From Rhizobium etli_C (lineage in GTDB: Bacteria > Pseudomonadota > Alphaproteobacteria > Rhizobiales > Rhizobiaceae), in assembly GCF_014198605.1 (NCBI RefSeq), contig NZ_JACIHU010000001.1: 64,000 bases of DNA; one strand, written 5' to 3'. Position 1 is the stretch's first letter. Every line of letters starts with the position of its first letter. The position numbers and the translations under genes were made by a program. Below are positions 44,813-52,639 of the stretch, one piece after another. Below the pieces are notes generated by a model that did not search any database, was not told the DNA's origin, and saw only the letters and a program-made list of their open reading frames with translations.

Positions 44813-46024
44813 TCATGCTTCTTTGTATTTCTGGCCTATATTGTCCATGACTTCGGCAAACCATGCCGTCGAAAGGTCAAAAGCCTTCCCGCCCTTGATG
44901 CGCGGGAATTCTATAGTGCGCAATTTACCATTCTGCGATTCATCGTGGCCGGTGACGCCGGACACCTTATTGAGTGCGCTTTCGACGGCGAGATCGACCA
45001 TACTCTGGATCAGCCTGAGGTCGTCGCCGTTCGCCGGCGCCGAGCGGGCGAAATAGCCCGATTTCTGCACCAGGGAACGCTCGGCGTTCAGGAGGCTGGC
45101 GAACTGCTTCTGGAACCATGCGCCGACGTTGATCGTGTCGATCTTCACATGGCCGAAGGCATCACGTTTGACGGTCTCGCCGGCGGCTTCGCGCTCGGCG
45201 ACGATAGCGTCGAGGCAAGCGCCTTCCGACACGAAGACGGTGGCATGGCCGGTACGATCCATGACCTCCTTCAGCCGGGCGGCTTCGCCATCGAGATCGA
45301 ACGCCATTTCGGGCAGATAGACCGCGTCGATACCCTTCAGCTGCGCATCCATCATCAGACCGTCGACATATTGATTGCGGCTGGTGCGCTGGAGATAGGC
45401 CCGAGCGGTGGCGGCCGTCAGCCAACCGCAATGGCGTCCCATGACCTCGTGGATGACGAGGGTGCGGGGGGCGGCGGTCTGCTCGTTGCCGACATTATCG
45501 AAGAAATGGGCGCCAACCTCGGCGGCCGTCCAGGCGCCCAGCGACTGGCGGATCGGTACGACATCGTTGTCGACGGTCTTCGGCAAGCCGACGACGGTCA
45601 GATCGTAGCCGTTAGCGGCGAGGTAGGCAGCAAGGTCGGCGGCTGTGGTGTTGGTGTCGTCGCCGCCGATCGTGTGGAGAATGGTGATGCCGTCATCGGC
45701 AAGGCGTTCGGCGGCGACCCTCAGCGGGTTCTCGCCTTCCTTGACGAGGCCGCGCTTGACGCAGTCGGCGGCATTGGTGAGCTTGACACGGCTGTTCCCG
45801 ATCGGGGAGCCGCCATAGCGGTGCAGCAGTGGCGCCTTTTCGCGCATCTGACGGGTAATCTCGATGCTGTCGCCGAGCAGCACGCCCTGGTAGCCGGACT
45901 TATAGGCGACGATATCGAGCTCGGGCGCAACGTCGCTGTAGCGTTCGATGAGGCCGCCGACAGCGGAGGAAAGACAGGGTGCGAGGCCTCCGGCGGTCAG
46001 CATTGCAACTTTCTGCTTGGCCAT
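44813..46024 (-). CDS. 6-phosphofructokinase, pyrophosphate-dependent type
   Basis: A 403-residue cytosolic enzyme converting fructose 6-phosphate and fructose 1,6-bisphosphate. TIGGDDTNTTA (Asp123 where ATP enzymes have Gly) and LPKTVDND (Lys149 where ATP enzymes have Gly) mark the pyrophosphate-dependent class. VMGRHCGWLTAA and YLPEMAFDL are further family blocks. As the reaction is reversible, it may serve gluconeogenesis or the pentose cycle in an organism that mainly uses the Entner-Doudoroff route. The ATG at 46024 is preceded by TAGGAGGAATC. It is a single gene. Confidence 0.92.
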   Translation of the reverse strand: MAKQKVAMLTAGGLAPCLSSAVGGLIERYSDVAPELDIVAYKSGYQGVLLGDSIEITRQMREKAPLLHRYGGSPIGNSRVKLTNAADCVKRGLVKEGENPLRVAAERLADDGITILHTIGGDDTNTTAADLAAYLAANGYDLTVVGLPKTVDNDVVPIRQSLGAWTAAEVGAHFFDNVGNEQTAAPRTLVIHEVMGRHCGWLTAATARAYLQRTSRNQYVDGLMMDAQLKGIDAVYLPEMAFDLDGEAARLKEVMDRTGHATVFVSEGACLDAIVAEREAAGETVKRDAFGHVKIDTINVGAWFQKQFASLLNAERSLVQKSGYFARSAPANGDDLRLIQSMVDLAVESALNKVSGVTGHDESQNGKLRTIEFPRIKGGKAFDLSTAWFAEVMDNIGQKYKEA

Positions 46025-46507
46025 GATTCCTCCTATGGCGTTTCGATCCGGCGGCGCTGGCTAAGGCGCATCGCATCGAACTTCGTTTATGCGATGCGTT
46101 TGCCCGTTGTATGTGCATGCCGTGCCCCCGGTGCCGCCGTAGAGTTCCGGGGCGACATGCATCAGCGCATGGATGCGGCAGGGAAGGGTGCCTGTAAAGT
46201 AAAGAATTTGCGAAAAACGCAGCCTTTTTCCGCTTTGCGGCCGGAAGGGCTGATATAATCGTTTCAAGCCCGACACGCGGACCGAGAACTGTTGTGGAAA
46301 TTGCCGCGTCGCGTCGCGCGCCCGTCAGAAGGGTTCGGCGGTGCGCGCCATTCCCTCAATCGAAAAGGGTGAATCGTCTGCTGCGGTGCGACAATTACCA
46401 AATCGTGAAAACTGTGTTCGCGCCTAGGACCAATCGTCGCCTTGCAAAGGCTACGATTCTTTGATCAAGCTGTTTGCTTATAAGTTGACAAGTACGCGAG
46501 ATTTTCA
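46025..46507. other. Divergent gap between the phosphofructokinase and TerB-DnaJ genes
   Basis: A 483-bp noncoding region. Near the phosphofructokinase gene it has a perfect 10-bp-stem hairpin CGCATCGCAT / ATGCGATGCG at 46067-46098 (12-nt loop), in the leader of that message. No small frame with a ribosome site was found. The right part (46430-46505) is AT-rich and likely holds the promoter of the downstream gene, but no clean hexamer pair with normal spacing is seen. Confidence 0.5.
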
Positions 46508-47215
46508 ATGTCCTTCTGGGAAAAACTGGTGAATGCCATTGGCAATACTGCGGGCAATGCGCTGTCCGCGGTGGTCGAGGCCATCCGCACGGTTTTCGAA
46601 GGCGATCCGGAGACACGGCGGAAGGTCGCTTTCTCGGTGGCGATCATCGCGCTTTCGGCGAAGATGGCCAAGGCGGACGGTATCGTCAGCGAGAGGGAGG
46701 TCGCGGCTTTCCGGGAAATCTTCGAGTTTCCGCAGGATCAAGCGAAGAACGTCGCCAGACTTTACAATCTCGCGCGTCAGGATGTTGCCGGCTATGAGGC
46801 CTATGCCGAACGTCTCTCCGCGCTCTGCATTACCTGTGCGGCCAATTGCACGGTGCTGGAAGACGTGCTCGATGGCCTCTTCCATATCGCCAAGGCCGAC
46901 GGGCTGATTCATGAAAAGGAATTGAATTTCCTCAGTCACATCGGCGCGATCTTCCAGGTGAGCGAGACCCGCTTCGAGCAGATCGCCGCCCGCCATGTCT
47001 CGTCCGGCGGCGATCCCTACAAGGTGCTCGGCGTGTCGCCTTCCGACGATTTTCCGACGATCCGCCGCCGTTACCGCGGCCTCGTCAGCGAGCATCATCC
47101 CGATCGACTGATCTCGCGCGGCGTGCCGAAGGAATTCCATGTGATTGCCAATGAGCGCATGGCGGCACTCAACGCAGCCTATGCGGCCATCGAGAAGGAA
47201 CGCCGGGCCGCATGA
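46508..47215 (+). CDS. TerB-like and J-domain co-chaperone (DjlA-like)
   Basis: A 235-residue protein. A TerB-like helical domain covers about 35-150 (AIIALSAKMAKADGIVSEREVAAFREIFEF, LFHIAKADGLIHEKELNFLSHIGAIF; both repeats carry the acidic KADG motif). A C-terminal J-domain (DPYKVLGVSPSDDFPTIRRRYRGLVSEHHPDRLISRG) has the HPD tripeptide needed to stimulate DnaK. E. coli DjlA has an N-terminal membrane anchor, but here only a weak amphipathic start is visible. Its stop overlaps the start of the amidase gene (ATGA). Confidence 0.9.
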   Translation: MSFWEKLVNAIGNTAGNALSAVVEAIRTVFEGDPETRRKVAFSVAIIALSAKMAKADGIVSEREVAAFREIFEFPQDQAKNVARLYNLARQDVAGYEAYAERLSALCITCAANCTVLEDVLDGLFHIAKADGLIHEKELNFLSHIGAIFQVSETRFEQIAARHVSSGGDPYKVLGVSPSDDFPTIRRRYRGLVSEHHPDRLISRGVPKEFHVIANERMAALNAAYAAIEKERRAA

Positions 47216-47973
47216 CCTCCTTCGAGGCGGATTACGCGGGAGCTCGCGTCCGGCCCTCGCCCAATCACGGGGAGCGGGCGGACGGGCGTCGCCCGGATAT
47301 GATCTTGCTGCACTATACCGGCATGCCGACGCCGGATGGCGCGCTTGACTGGCTCTGTTGCGAGGAAAGCCAGGTTTCCAGCCATTACTTCGTGCATGAG
47401 AATGGCGAGGTCATCCAACTTGTGCCGGAGAGCAGGCGGGCGTGGCATGCCGGGAAGAGCAGCTGGCATGGCGAGAGCGATATCAATTCGCTGTCGATCG
47501 GCATCGAGATCGCCAATGCCGGCCATCCCGGCGGCCTTCCCGACTATCCGAAAGAGCAGATCGCGGCCGTGATCGAATTGTGTCGGGACTGTGTCAAACG
47601 TTGGTCGATCGCGCCGGAACGGGTGCTTGGGCATTCAGATGTCGCCCCGATTCGCAAGGTCGATCCGGGTGAAAAGTTCCCCTGGGCGGAGCTCCACCGG
47701 GCGGGCATCGGGCACTGGGTCGAGCCGGCAACGATCACCGGCGGACGCTTCTTCCAGCGCGGCGATGCCGGCCAACCCGTCGAAGCACTGCAGTCGATGC
47801 TGTCGCTCTATGGTTACGGCACTGAAATCACGGGGCAATTTTCAGAAAAAACGGCAGGCGACGTGGAAGCTTTCCAGAGGCATTTTCGGCCCGAACGGAT
47901 AGATGGCATCGCCGATTTCTCGACGATCGACACGTTGCACCGGCTACTGTCGGCTTTGCCGCGTTATTCCTGA
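47212..47973 (+). CDS. N-acetylmuramoyl-L-alanine amidase (AmpD-like) with peptidoglycan-binding domain
   Basis: A 253-residue amidase_2 enzyme. The zinc site is formed by His34 in LLHYTGM and residues in GHSDVAPIRKVDPGEKFPW. SSHYFVHENGEV and SLSIGIEIANAG are family blocks. The C-terminal 75 residues form a peptidoglycan-binding domain (GQPVEALQSMLSLYGYGTEITGQFSEKTAGDVEAFQRHF). No signal peptide is visible, as in cytosolic AmpD, which removes the peptide from anhydro-muropeptides during recycling. The wall-binding domain is unusual for a purely cytosolic AmpD and resembles AmiD. Confidence 0.9.
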   Translation: MTSFEADYAGARVRPSPNHGERADGRRPDMILLHYTGMPTPDGALDWLCCEESQVSSHYFVHENGEVIQLVPESRRAWHAGKSSWHGESDINSLSIGIEIANAGHPGGLPDYPKEQIAAVIELCRDCVKRWSIAPERVLGHSDVAPIRKVDPGEKFPWAELHRAGIGHWVEPATITGGRFFQRGDAGQPVEALQSMLSLYGYGTEITGQFSEKTAGDVEAFQRHFRPERIDGIADFSTIDTLHRLLSALPRYS

Positions 47974-47994
47974 TTCCTCGACAATTACTGAAAC

Positions 47995-48026
47995 GCCGAA
48001 TTTCGCACTGCAGCGCGAAATTCGGC
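47995..48026 (+). terminator. Hairpin after the amidase gene
   Basis: GCCGAATTTCGC and GCGAAATTCGGC form a perfect 12-bp stem with an 8-nt loop, 22 bp past the stop. Only a weak TT follows, so the terminator call is moderate. Confidence 0.65.
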
Positions 48027-48235
48027 TTGCCACATCATTTCCCTATTATTTCCTCATTGCGATGGTCTAAGAACCTCCGCCAAGCGGTACTCGGGGTTGT
48101 TTTCGAGTTAAACCGCGGGCGCTATGTGAAACTATAAGAATTGCCGCGAATCCAGATCGGTCATTGATCTGGTATTCATTATGACAGCGAGGCGCGCCGT
48201 CCGGAAATTCTTTGGGTCGGAGTGTTCAAGACTAC

Positions 48236-48856
48236 ATGAGAAAACTGATTGTTGTTGCTGCAACATGCGTTGGCATGGTGCTGGCCGGAAATAGCTTTGC
48301 CTTTGCAAATGATTGGGGTGTGCGAGCTGATGCGCCGGTGAAGAAAGTCGAGCGTCCTTCGAAGAAGACAGAGCGTCCGTTGAAAAAAGCGGAGCGTGCG
48401 GTCAAGCCGGCGAAGCGTCCGCTCAAGACGGCGGAACGCACACTGAAGACGGTCGAGCGCCAGAGCGGTTATCCCGTCGCCAATGTTTCCGGCAATTCCT
48501 ATTCCGCACTGATCAGCAAATATGCGAACCAATATAATGTACCGGTTGCGCTTGCGACCGCTGTCATCCGTATCGAAAGCAATTTCAATCCGAATGCGCG
48601 CGGCAGCCACGGTGAAATCGGGCTGATGCAGATAAAGCCTGCAACTGCCCGCATGATGGGCTATTCCGGCAGCGCCAAGGGCCTGTTCGATCCGGAAACC
48701 AACATCAAGTACGGCATGAAATATCTGGCTGCCGCCCATGATCTCGGTGGTGGCGAGACCTGCAACACCATCCTCAAATACAATGCCGGTCATGGCGCCA
48801 CGCGCATGAACCCGGTGTCCAAGTCCTATTGCGGCAAGGTTCTCGCAATGCTCTGA
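48236..48856 (+). CDS. Lytic transglycosylase (SLT domain) with heptad-repeat linker
   Basis: A 206-residue exported enzyme. The signal peptide (MRKLIVVAATCVGMVLAGNS) ends near FAFAND. Residues 36-77 are six tandem seven-residue repeats of the form K-x-x-E/K-R-x-x, strongly basic. The SLT domain follows: ALISKYANQYNVPVALATAVIRIESNFNPNARG with catalytic Glu114, GLMQIKPATARMMGYSG and TNIKYGMKYL. It cuts peptidoglycan in the periplasm; the basic linker may bind acidic surface polymers or the wall. The ATG at 48236 gives a proper signal peptide. Confidence 0.9.
   Translation: MRKLIVVAATCVGMVLAGNSFAFANDWGVRADAPVKKVERPSKKTERPLKKAERAVKPAKRPLKTAERTLKTVERQSGYPVANVSGNSYSALISKYANQYNVPVALATAVIRIESNFNPNARGSHGEIGLMQIKPATARMMGYSGSAKGLFDPETNIKYGMKYLAAAHDLGGGETCNTILKYNAGHGATRMNPVSKSYCGKVLAML
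48341..48466 (+). repeat. 21-bp tandem repeat, six units, inside an SLT gene
   Basis: Six in-frame 21-bp units encode KKVERPS, KKTERPL, KKAERAV, KPAKRPL, KTAERTL and KTVERQS. The DNA units share AAG.... GAGCGT..; they have diverged, which shows the array is old and kept at the protein level. Confidence 0.85.
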
Positions 48857-48937
48857 GCCTGAAGCGCTTATCCCTGACAAGAGCTGGATGATTCAAGATG
48901 ATTGCCATGGTATCGCTGGAATTTAGCGAGGTGGGAT

Positions 48938-50122
48938 ATGGCAGTCGATTTCAGGTTCATCATCATCGGACGCGGCATGATGGGTGCCGCGGCCGCCCGG
49001 CATCTCTCTTCAATGGCCGACGGTATTGCGCTTATCGGTCCGCGAGAGCCGGCTGAGCGCAAATCGCATGAGGGCGTCTTCGCCAGCCATTACGACGAGG
49101 CGCGCATCACCCGGACATTCGACGGCAATCTGGCCTGGGGAAGTTTCGCCGCCCGCGCGCTCGACCGCTACCGTGCGATCGAGGCAACGAGCGGCATTTC
49201 CTTCTTTTCGGAAGTCGGCTGCCTCTTTGCAGCCCCTGAGAAAAGCGAGCAGGATTACATCGATCGGGCGTTGACCGTCAGCCGGACCCTCGGCAGCGAG
49301 ATCGAGACCATCGCCCCGTCGCAACTTCCGGGCCGCTTCCCCTTTCTCGCCGTCGATCCCGATTTTCGCGGCTATTTCGAACGCAAGCGCGCCGGCTATA
49401 TCAATCCGCGGGCGCTCGTGCGCGCCCAGGCAATGCTCGCGGAACAGGGTGGCGTTGCGCTGATCGAGGCAACCGCGACATCCGTGCGCGACACCGGTGC
49501 CCGTGTCGAGGTGACGGTCGACGGAAGGCGCTACAGCGCCGAGAGGGTGCTGGTGGCGGCTGGCGGCTTCAGCAATTTCCATGCGCTGCTGCCGCGTCCC
49601 GTCGATAGCAGGGTGATGGCGCGCACGGTCGTCTTCTATGAAATCGGTGAGCGCGAAATGGCGGTCTTCGGCGACATGCCGTCGACGATCGTGCTCGGCG
49701 ACCGGGAAGAGGATCACATTTATATTCTACCGCCGGTGCGTTATCCCGACGGCAAAATCTATCTGAAGCTCGGCGGCGATACCGAGACGCTTTCCATCGA
49801 TCGGCTGGAGGATGCCGGCGCGTGGTTCCGTTCCGACGGCAGCGCTGCCGAGCGCGATCATCTCTGCCGCATCGCCCTGCAACTAATGCCAGCGCTTGCC
49901 GGCTGCCCGGTGACATCAGGGCCGTGCGTGGCGAATTTCACGCCGACCGGTTATCCCTATGCCGGGTTTACGCAGTCGCCGCGCATCGCGGTGCTGACCG
50001 GCGGCAATTTCGTCGCCGCCAAATCCTCCGACGAACTTGGACGATTGGGCGCGGTGCTTCTGACCGAAGGGCGACTTGGCGACACGGATTTCGGCGGCGA
50101 ACTGACGCCGGTCTTTGCCTGA
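48938..50122 (+). CDS. FAD-dependent oxidoreductase (DAO/sarcosine oxidase-like), paralog 1
   Basis: A 394-residue flavoprotein. The FAD-binding Rossmann motif is IIIGRGMMGAAAARHL (residues 8-23). The block ASHYDEARITRTF (49-61) matches the active-site region of monomeric sarcosine oxidase. GPCVANFTPTGYP holds Cys330, at the place where sarcosine oxidases bind FAD covalently. It probably oxidises an N-methyl or other secondary amino acid. The ATG at 48938 follows AGGTGGGAT. A paralog with the same motifs starts 11 bp after its stop. Confidence 0.85.
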   Translation: MAVDFRFIIIGRGMMGAAAARHLSSMADGIALIGPREPAERKSHEGVFASHYDEARITRTFDGNLAWGSFAARALDRYRAIEATSGISFFSEVGCLFAAPEKSEQDYIDRALTVSRTLGSEIETIAPSQLPGRFPFLAVDPDFRGYFERKRAGYINPRALVRAQAMLAEQGGVALIEATATSVRDTGARVEVTVDGRRYSAERVLVAAGGFSNFHALLPRPVDSRVMARTVVFYEIGEREMAVFGDMPSTIVLGDREEDHIYILPPVRYPDGKIYLKLGGDTETLSIDRLEDAGAWFRSDGSAAERDHLCRIALQLMPALAGCPVTSGPCVANFTPTGYPYAGFTQSPRIAVLTGGNFVAAKSSDELGRLGAVLLTEGRLGDTDFGGELTPVFA

Positions 50123-50133
50123 AAGGGAGCATC

Positions 50134-51411
50134 ATGACAGCCGATTTCAAATATATCGTCGTCGGCCGCGGGTTGATGGGAGCGGCAGCCGCGCGGCATC
50201 TGGCGCGCCAAGTGGATGGCGTGGCGGTGATCGGCCCGGAAGAGCCGGCCGATCGCAAGGCGCATCAGGGCGTCTTCGCCAGCCATTACGACGAGGGACG
50301 CATCACCCGCACCATCGATCCCAACGGCAACTGGGCTCTGCTCGCCAACCGCTCGATCGGCCGTTATGGCGAGATCGCTCGCGACAGCGGCATCGATTTT
50401 TATCGCGAGGTCGGCTGCGTCGTCGCCGCGCCTGGTGGAAGCGAATACCTCGAGGAGACGCGACAGGCCGCCGTTTCGCTCAGCGTCGAGACCAGCGTTC
50501 TCGACCAGGCGGGGCTGAAGGCCGCCTTTCCTTTCTTTGCCTTTCCCGATGACTGTGCCGGGGTTTTCGAGGCGAGGGGCGCCGGACATATCAGCCCGCG
50601 CAAGCTGGTCAAGGCGCAGTCGCTGCTGGCGGAAAAGGCGGGTGCCGCCGTCATCCGCGACCATGCCGTTTCCATCCGCGAGGAGGGTGGGTCGGCTGTC
50701 GTCAGAACTGCCGGTGGCCTGACCTATCGCGCTGAAAAGGTGCTGCTCGCCGCGGGCGGATTTTCCATTGCGGAGAATCTGTTGCCGCGTCCCGTTGCTA
50801 TGACGGTTTATGGCCGGACGGTCACGCTTTTCGAAGTGAGCGAGGCGGATGCCGAGCGTCTTGCGACCATGCCGTCGCTCATTCTCGGTATGCCCGGCAT
50901 CCATATCTATCTGCTGCCGCCGATCCGTTATCCCGACGGCAAATTCTATCTGAAGATCGGCGGCGATCCGGACGATCTGGTGCTCGGCGACGAGGCGGAA
51001 ATGCGCGCCTGGTTCAGAACGGAGGGGCGCGAAACCGTGCGGACGCATCTTCAGCGCATCGCTGCCGACTTGGTGCCCGATCTGGCGCCACTTTCGATTT
51101 CTATGGCCGCCTGCGTGGTGTCCTATACGGAAAGCGGCTACCCGATGATCGGCTACACCTCATCGCCTGCCATTGCTGTGCTGACGGGCTGTGCCGGCAC
51201 GTCGGCCAAGAGTTCGGACGAAATCGGACGGCTCGGGGCGGAGCTGCTTTTGTCAGGCAGGATCAGCCAGCAGGGTTATTCCACGGATTTCACACCGCTA
51301 TTTCCTAAGCCTATCATTTTTGATGGCAATTGCGCGCTCTCTCGTTTATGGGAGCCCCTGCCAGTTGGCCGGGCAGCCGCGCTTTACCAATGCCGAAAGG
51401 CGGTAGGGTGA
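50134..51411 (+). CDS. FAD-dependent oxidoreductase, paralog 2 (C-terminus frameshifted into rnpB)
   Basis: A 425-residue frame, paralogous to the gene upstream: IVVGRGLMGAAAARHL, ASHYDEGRITRT, and AACVVSYTESGYP with Cys327. The start follows AAGGGAGCATC. Up to Phe390 it parallels paralog 1, which ends ...TPVFA and stop. Here TTTCCTAAG (51301-51309) lacks one base relative to TTTGCCTGA, so the expected stop TAA (51306-51308) is out of frame and 35 extra residues follow. These run through the rnpB promoter and 50 bp of rnpB. The original protein was probably 391 residues; the tail is unlikely to be functional. A sequencing error at one base is the alternative. Confidence 0.8.
   Translation: MTADFKYIVVGRGLMGAAAARHLARQVDGVAVIGPEEPADRKAHQGVFASHYDEGRITRTIDPNGNWALLANRSIGRYGEIARDSGIDFYREVGCVVAAPGGSEYLEETRQAAVSLSVETSVLDQAGLKAAFPFFAFPDDCAGVFEARGAGHISPRKLVKAQSLLAEKAGAAVIRDHAVSIREEGGSAVVRTAGGLTYRAEKVLLAAGGFSIAENLLPRPVAMTVYGRTVTLFEVSEADAERLATMPSLILGMPGIHIYLLPPIRYPDGKFYLKIGGDPDDLVLGDEAEMRAWFRTEGRETVRTHLQRIAADLVPDLAPLSISMAACVVSYTESGYPMIGYTSSPAIAVLTGCAGTSAKSSDEIGRLGAELLLSGRISQQGYSTDFTPLFPKPIIFDGNCALSRLWEPLPVGRAAALYQCRKAVG
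51320..51349 (+). promoter_or_regulatory. Probable rnpB promoter
   Basis: TTGATG (51320-51325) and GTTTAT (51344-51349) are 18 bp apart. Transcription would begin about 8-11 bp later, at the 5' end of the RNase P RNA helix P1. It lies within the run-on tail of the FAD oxidoreductase frame. Confidence 0.5.
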
Positions 51412-51755
51412 GGAAAGTCCGGGCTCCACGGAGACACGGTGCCGGATAACGTCCGGCGAGGGCGACCTCAGGGAAAGTGCCACAGAAAGCAAACCGCCTG
51501 TCATGACAGGTAAGGGTGAAAGGGTGGGGTAAGAGCCCACCGCATTTCCGGCAACGGATATGGCACGGTAAACCCCACCGGGAGCAAGACCGAATAGGGA
51601 TGACGCGGCGGGCCGAAAGGCCTTCCGGCCGGTTTCCAGGCCAGTCATCCGGGTGGGTTGCGCGAGGCAGCGTGCGAACGCTGTCCCAGAGGAATGGCTG
51701 CCACGTTCCGGTTCACGCCGGAGCCATACAGAACCCGGCTTACAGGCCAACTGGC
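51360..51755 (+). ncRNA. rnpB: RNase P RNA (class A)
   Basis: The catalytic RNA that trims tRNA 5' leaders. Universally conserved stretches are present in order: GAGGAAAGTCCGGGCTCC near 51411, ACAGAAAGCAAACCGCC near 51482, GGTAAGGGTGAAAGGGTG, GGTAAACCCCACCGGGAGC, AGAGGAATGGCTGCC near 51689 and ACAGAACCCGGCTTA near 51729. The ends pair as helix P1: GCCAGTTGGCC at 51360-51370 with GGCCAACTGGC at 51745-51755. About 396 nt, normal for this group. Its first 52 bp overlap the run-on tail of the FAD oxidoreductase frame. Confidence 0.95.
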
Positions 51756-51977
51756 GATTAACTTTCGTGGCGCGAAAATCTCCGATTCGACGAATCACCT
51801 CCAGGTAAGCCGCTGAAATCGGCAGTTTTCAAGTGAATGCTCATACAATCCTCTGCGTGAAAATTGTTTTTGCGAAAGCACCGTCGCGCGTCTCTTGCGG
51901 GAGGGTGATCCTAACCCTTTGTTAAACTTAACGGCTTATAAATTTTTGATCATGCGTCTGTTGCAAAGCAGGCGCAT

Positions 51978-52011
51978 CCCATTGACGCCCATATGGTCCC
52001 ATGCTATCCCA
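51978..52011 (-). promoter_or_regulatory. MraZ-box-like repeats and promoter of the division/cell wall cluster
   Basis: CCCA occurs at 51978, 51988, 51998 and 52008, four copies at an exact 10-bp period. On the other strand these are TGGG repeats, the pattern bound by MraZ (TGGGN with 5-nt spacers). TTGACG (51982-51987) and TATCCC (52005-52010), 17 bp apart, form a likely plus-strand promoter interleaved with the repeats. Binding would block the promoter and give autoregulation of mraZ and the genes after it. About 170 nt of leader follow before mraZ. Confidence 0.65.
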
Positions 52012-52184
52012 AACTCGCACTGCACCAGGGCAATCACCTGCCCATTCATCGCAAAGCAAAGGCGTCTTCCTCTCCGGAAGCGTCGGAGGGGTTTTTACTC
52101 ATCCGGCTTGCGAAGCTGTGCCTGATATCGGGAGTTTCGGGCGTCTTTTGGTCCGGATCCCTGCGGGAACGGATGTTTCGTGTG

Positions 52185-52622
52185 ATGAGCCGCTTCCTTT
52201 CGAATGCGACCAACAGGATCGATGCCAAGGGCAGGGTTTCCGTGCCTTCGGCGTTTCGTTCCGTGCTGGCGCAGCGCAATGTCCAGGAGCTTTACTGCTT
52301 TCAGGACTTTGTGTTTCCGGCGATCAGCGTCGGCGGTCCGGATCTTCTCGAAAGATTCGAACGGCAGATTGCTGCGGAGGATCCGTTTTCGCCGGATGCG
52401 AACGAGATGTCGCTTCTGATTCACGGAGGCGGGATCTTCATGCGGCTCGATGCCGAGGGGCGGCTGATGGTCACGGATTTCATCCGCGGCTTCACCGGTA
52501 TCTCGGACGAAGTGACCTTCGTCGGTCGGGCGGATCATTTTCAGCTCTGGCAGCCGCAGGCTTTTATGGCTGCGCAGGCGCAGGCACGAGGGGAGCGCAA
52601 GCTGGCGGGCAAGCGTTCCTGA
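52185..52622 (+). CDS. mraZ: Transcriptional regulator MraZ
   Basis: A 145-residue protein with two SpoVT/AbrB-like swapped-hairpin domains, each built around the hallmark DAKGRVSVPSAFR (first) and DAEGRLMVTDFIRGF (second). MraZ forms ring-shaped oligomers and represses the promoter of its own cluster. The start at 52185 gives MSRFLSNATNRIDAKGRVSV, the usual rhizobial N-terminus; ATG at 52173 is a possible alternative and a much longer open frame upstream is not credible. It is the first gene of the cluster, 17 bp before rsmH. Confidence 0.93.
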   Translation: MSRFLSNATNRIDAKGRVSVPSAFRSVLAQRNVQELYCFQDFVFPAISVGGPDLLERFERQIAAEDPFSPDANEMSLLIHGGGIFMRLDAEGRLMVTDFIRGFTGISDEVTFVGRADHFQLWQPQAFMAAQAQARGERKLAGKRS

Positions 52623-52639
52623 AAGAGCGAGGGAACGGA

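Noticed and set aside
46067..46098. Riboswitch in the phosphofructokinase leader
   Set aside because: Only one simple hairpin is visible. No conserved riboswitch core was recognised.
48341..48466. CRISPR-like array
   Set aside because: The 21-bp units are contiguous, without spacers, and are in frame inside a coding gene.
51993..52184. N-terminal extension of MraZ by 64 residues
   Set aside because: The extension has no conservation to known MraZ, crosses the promoter and repeat region and lacks a suitable ribosome site.
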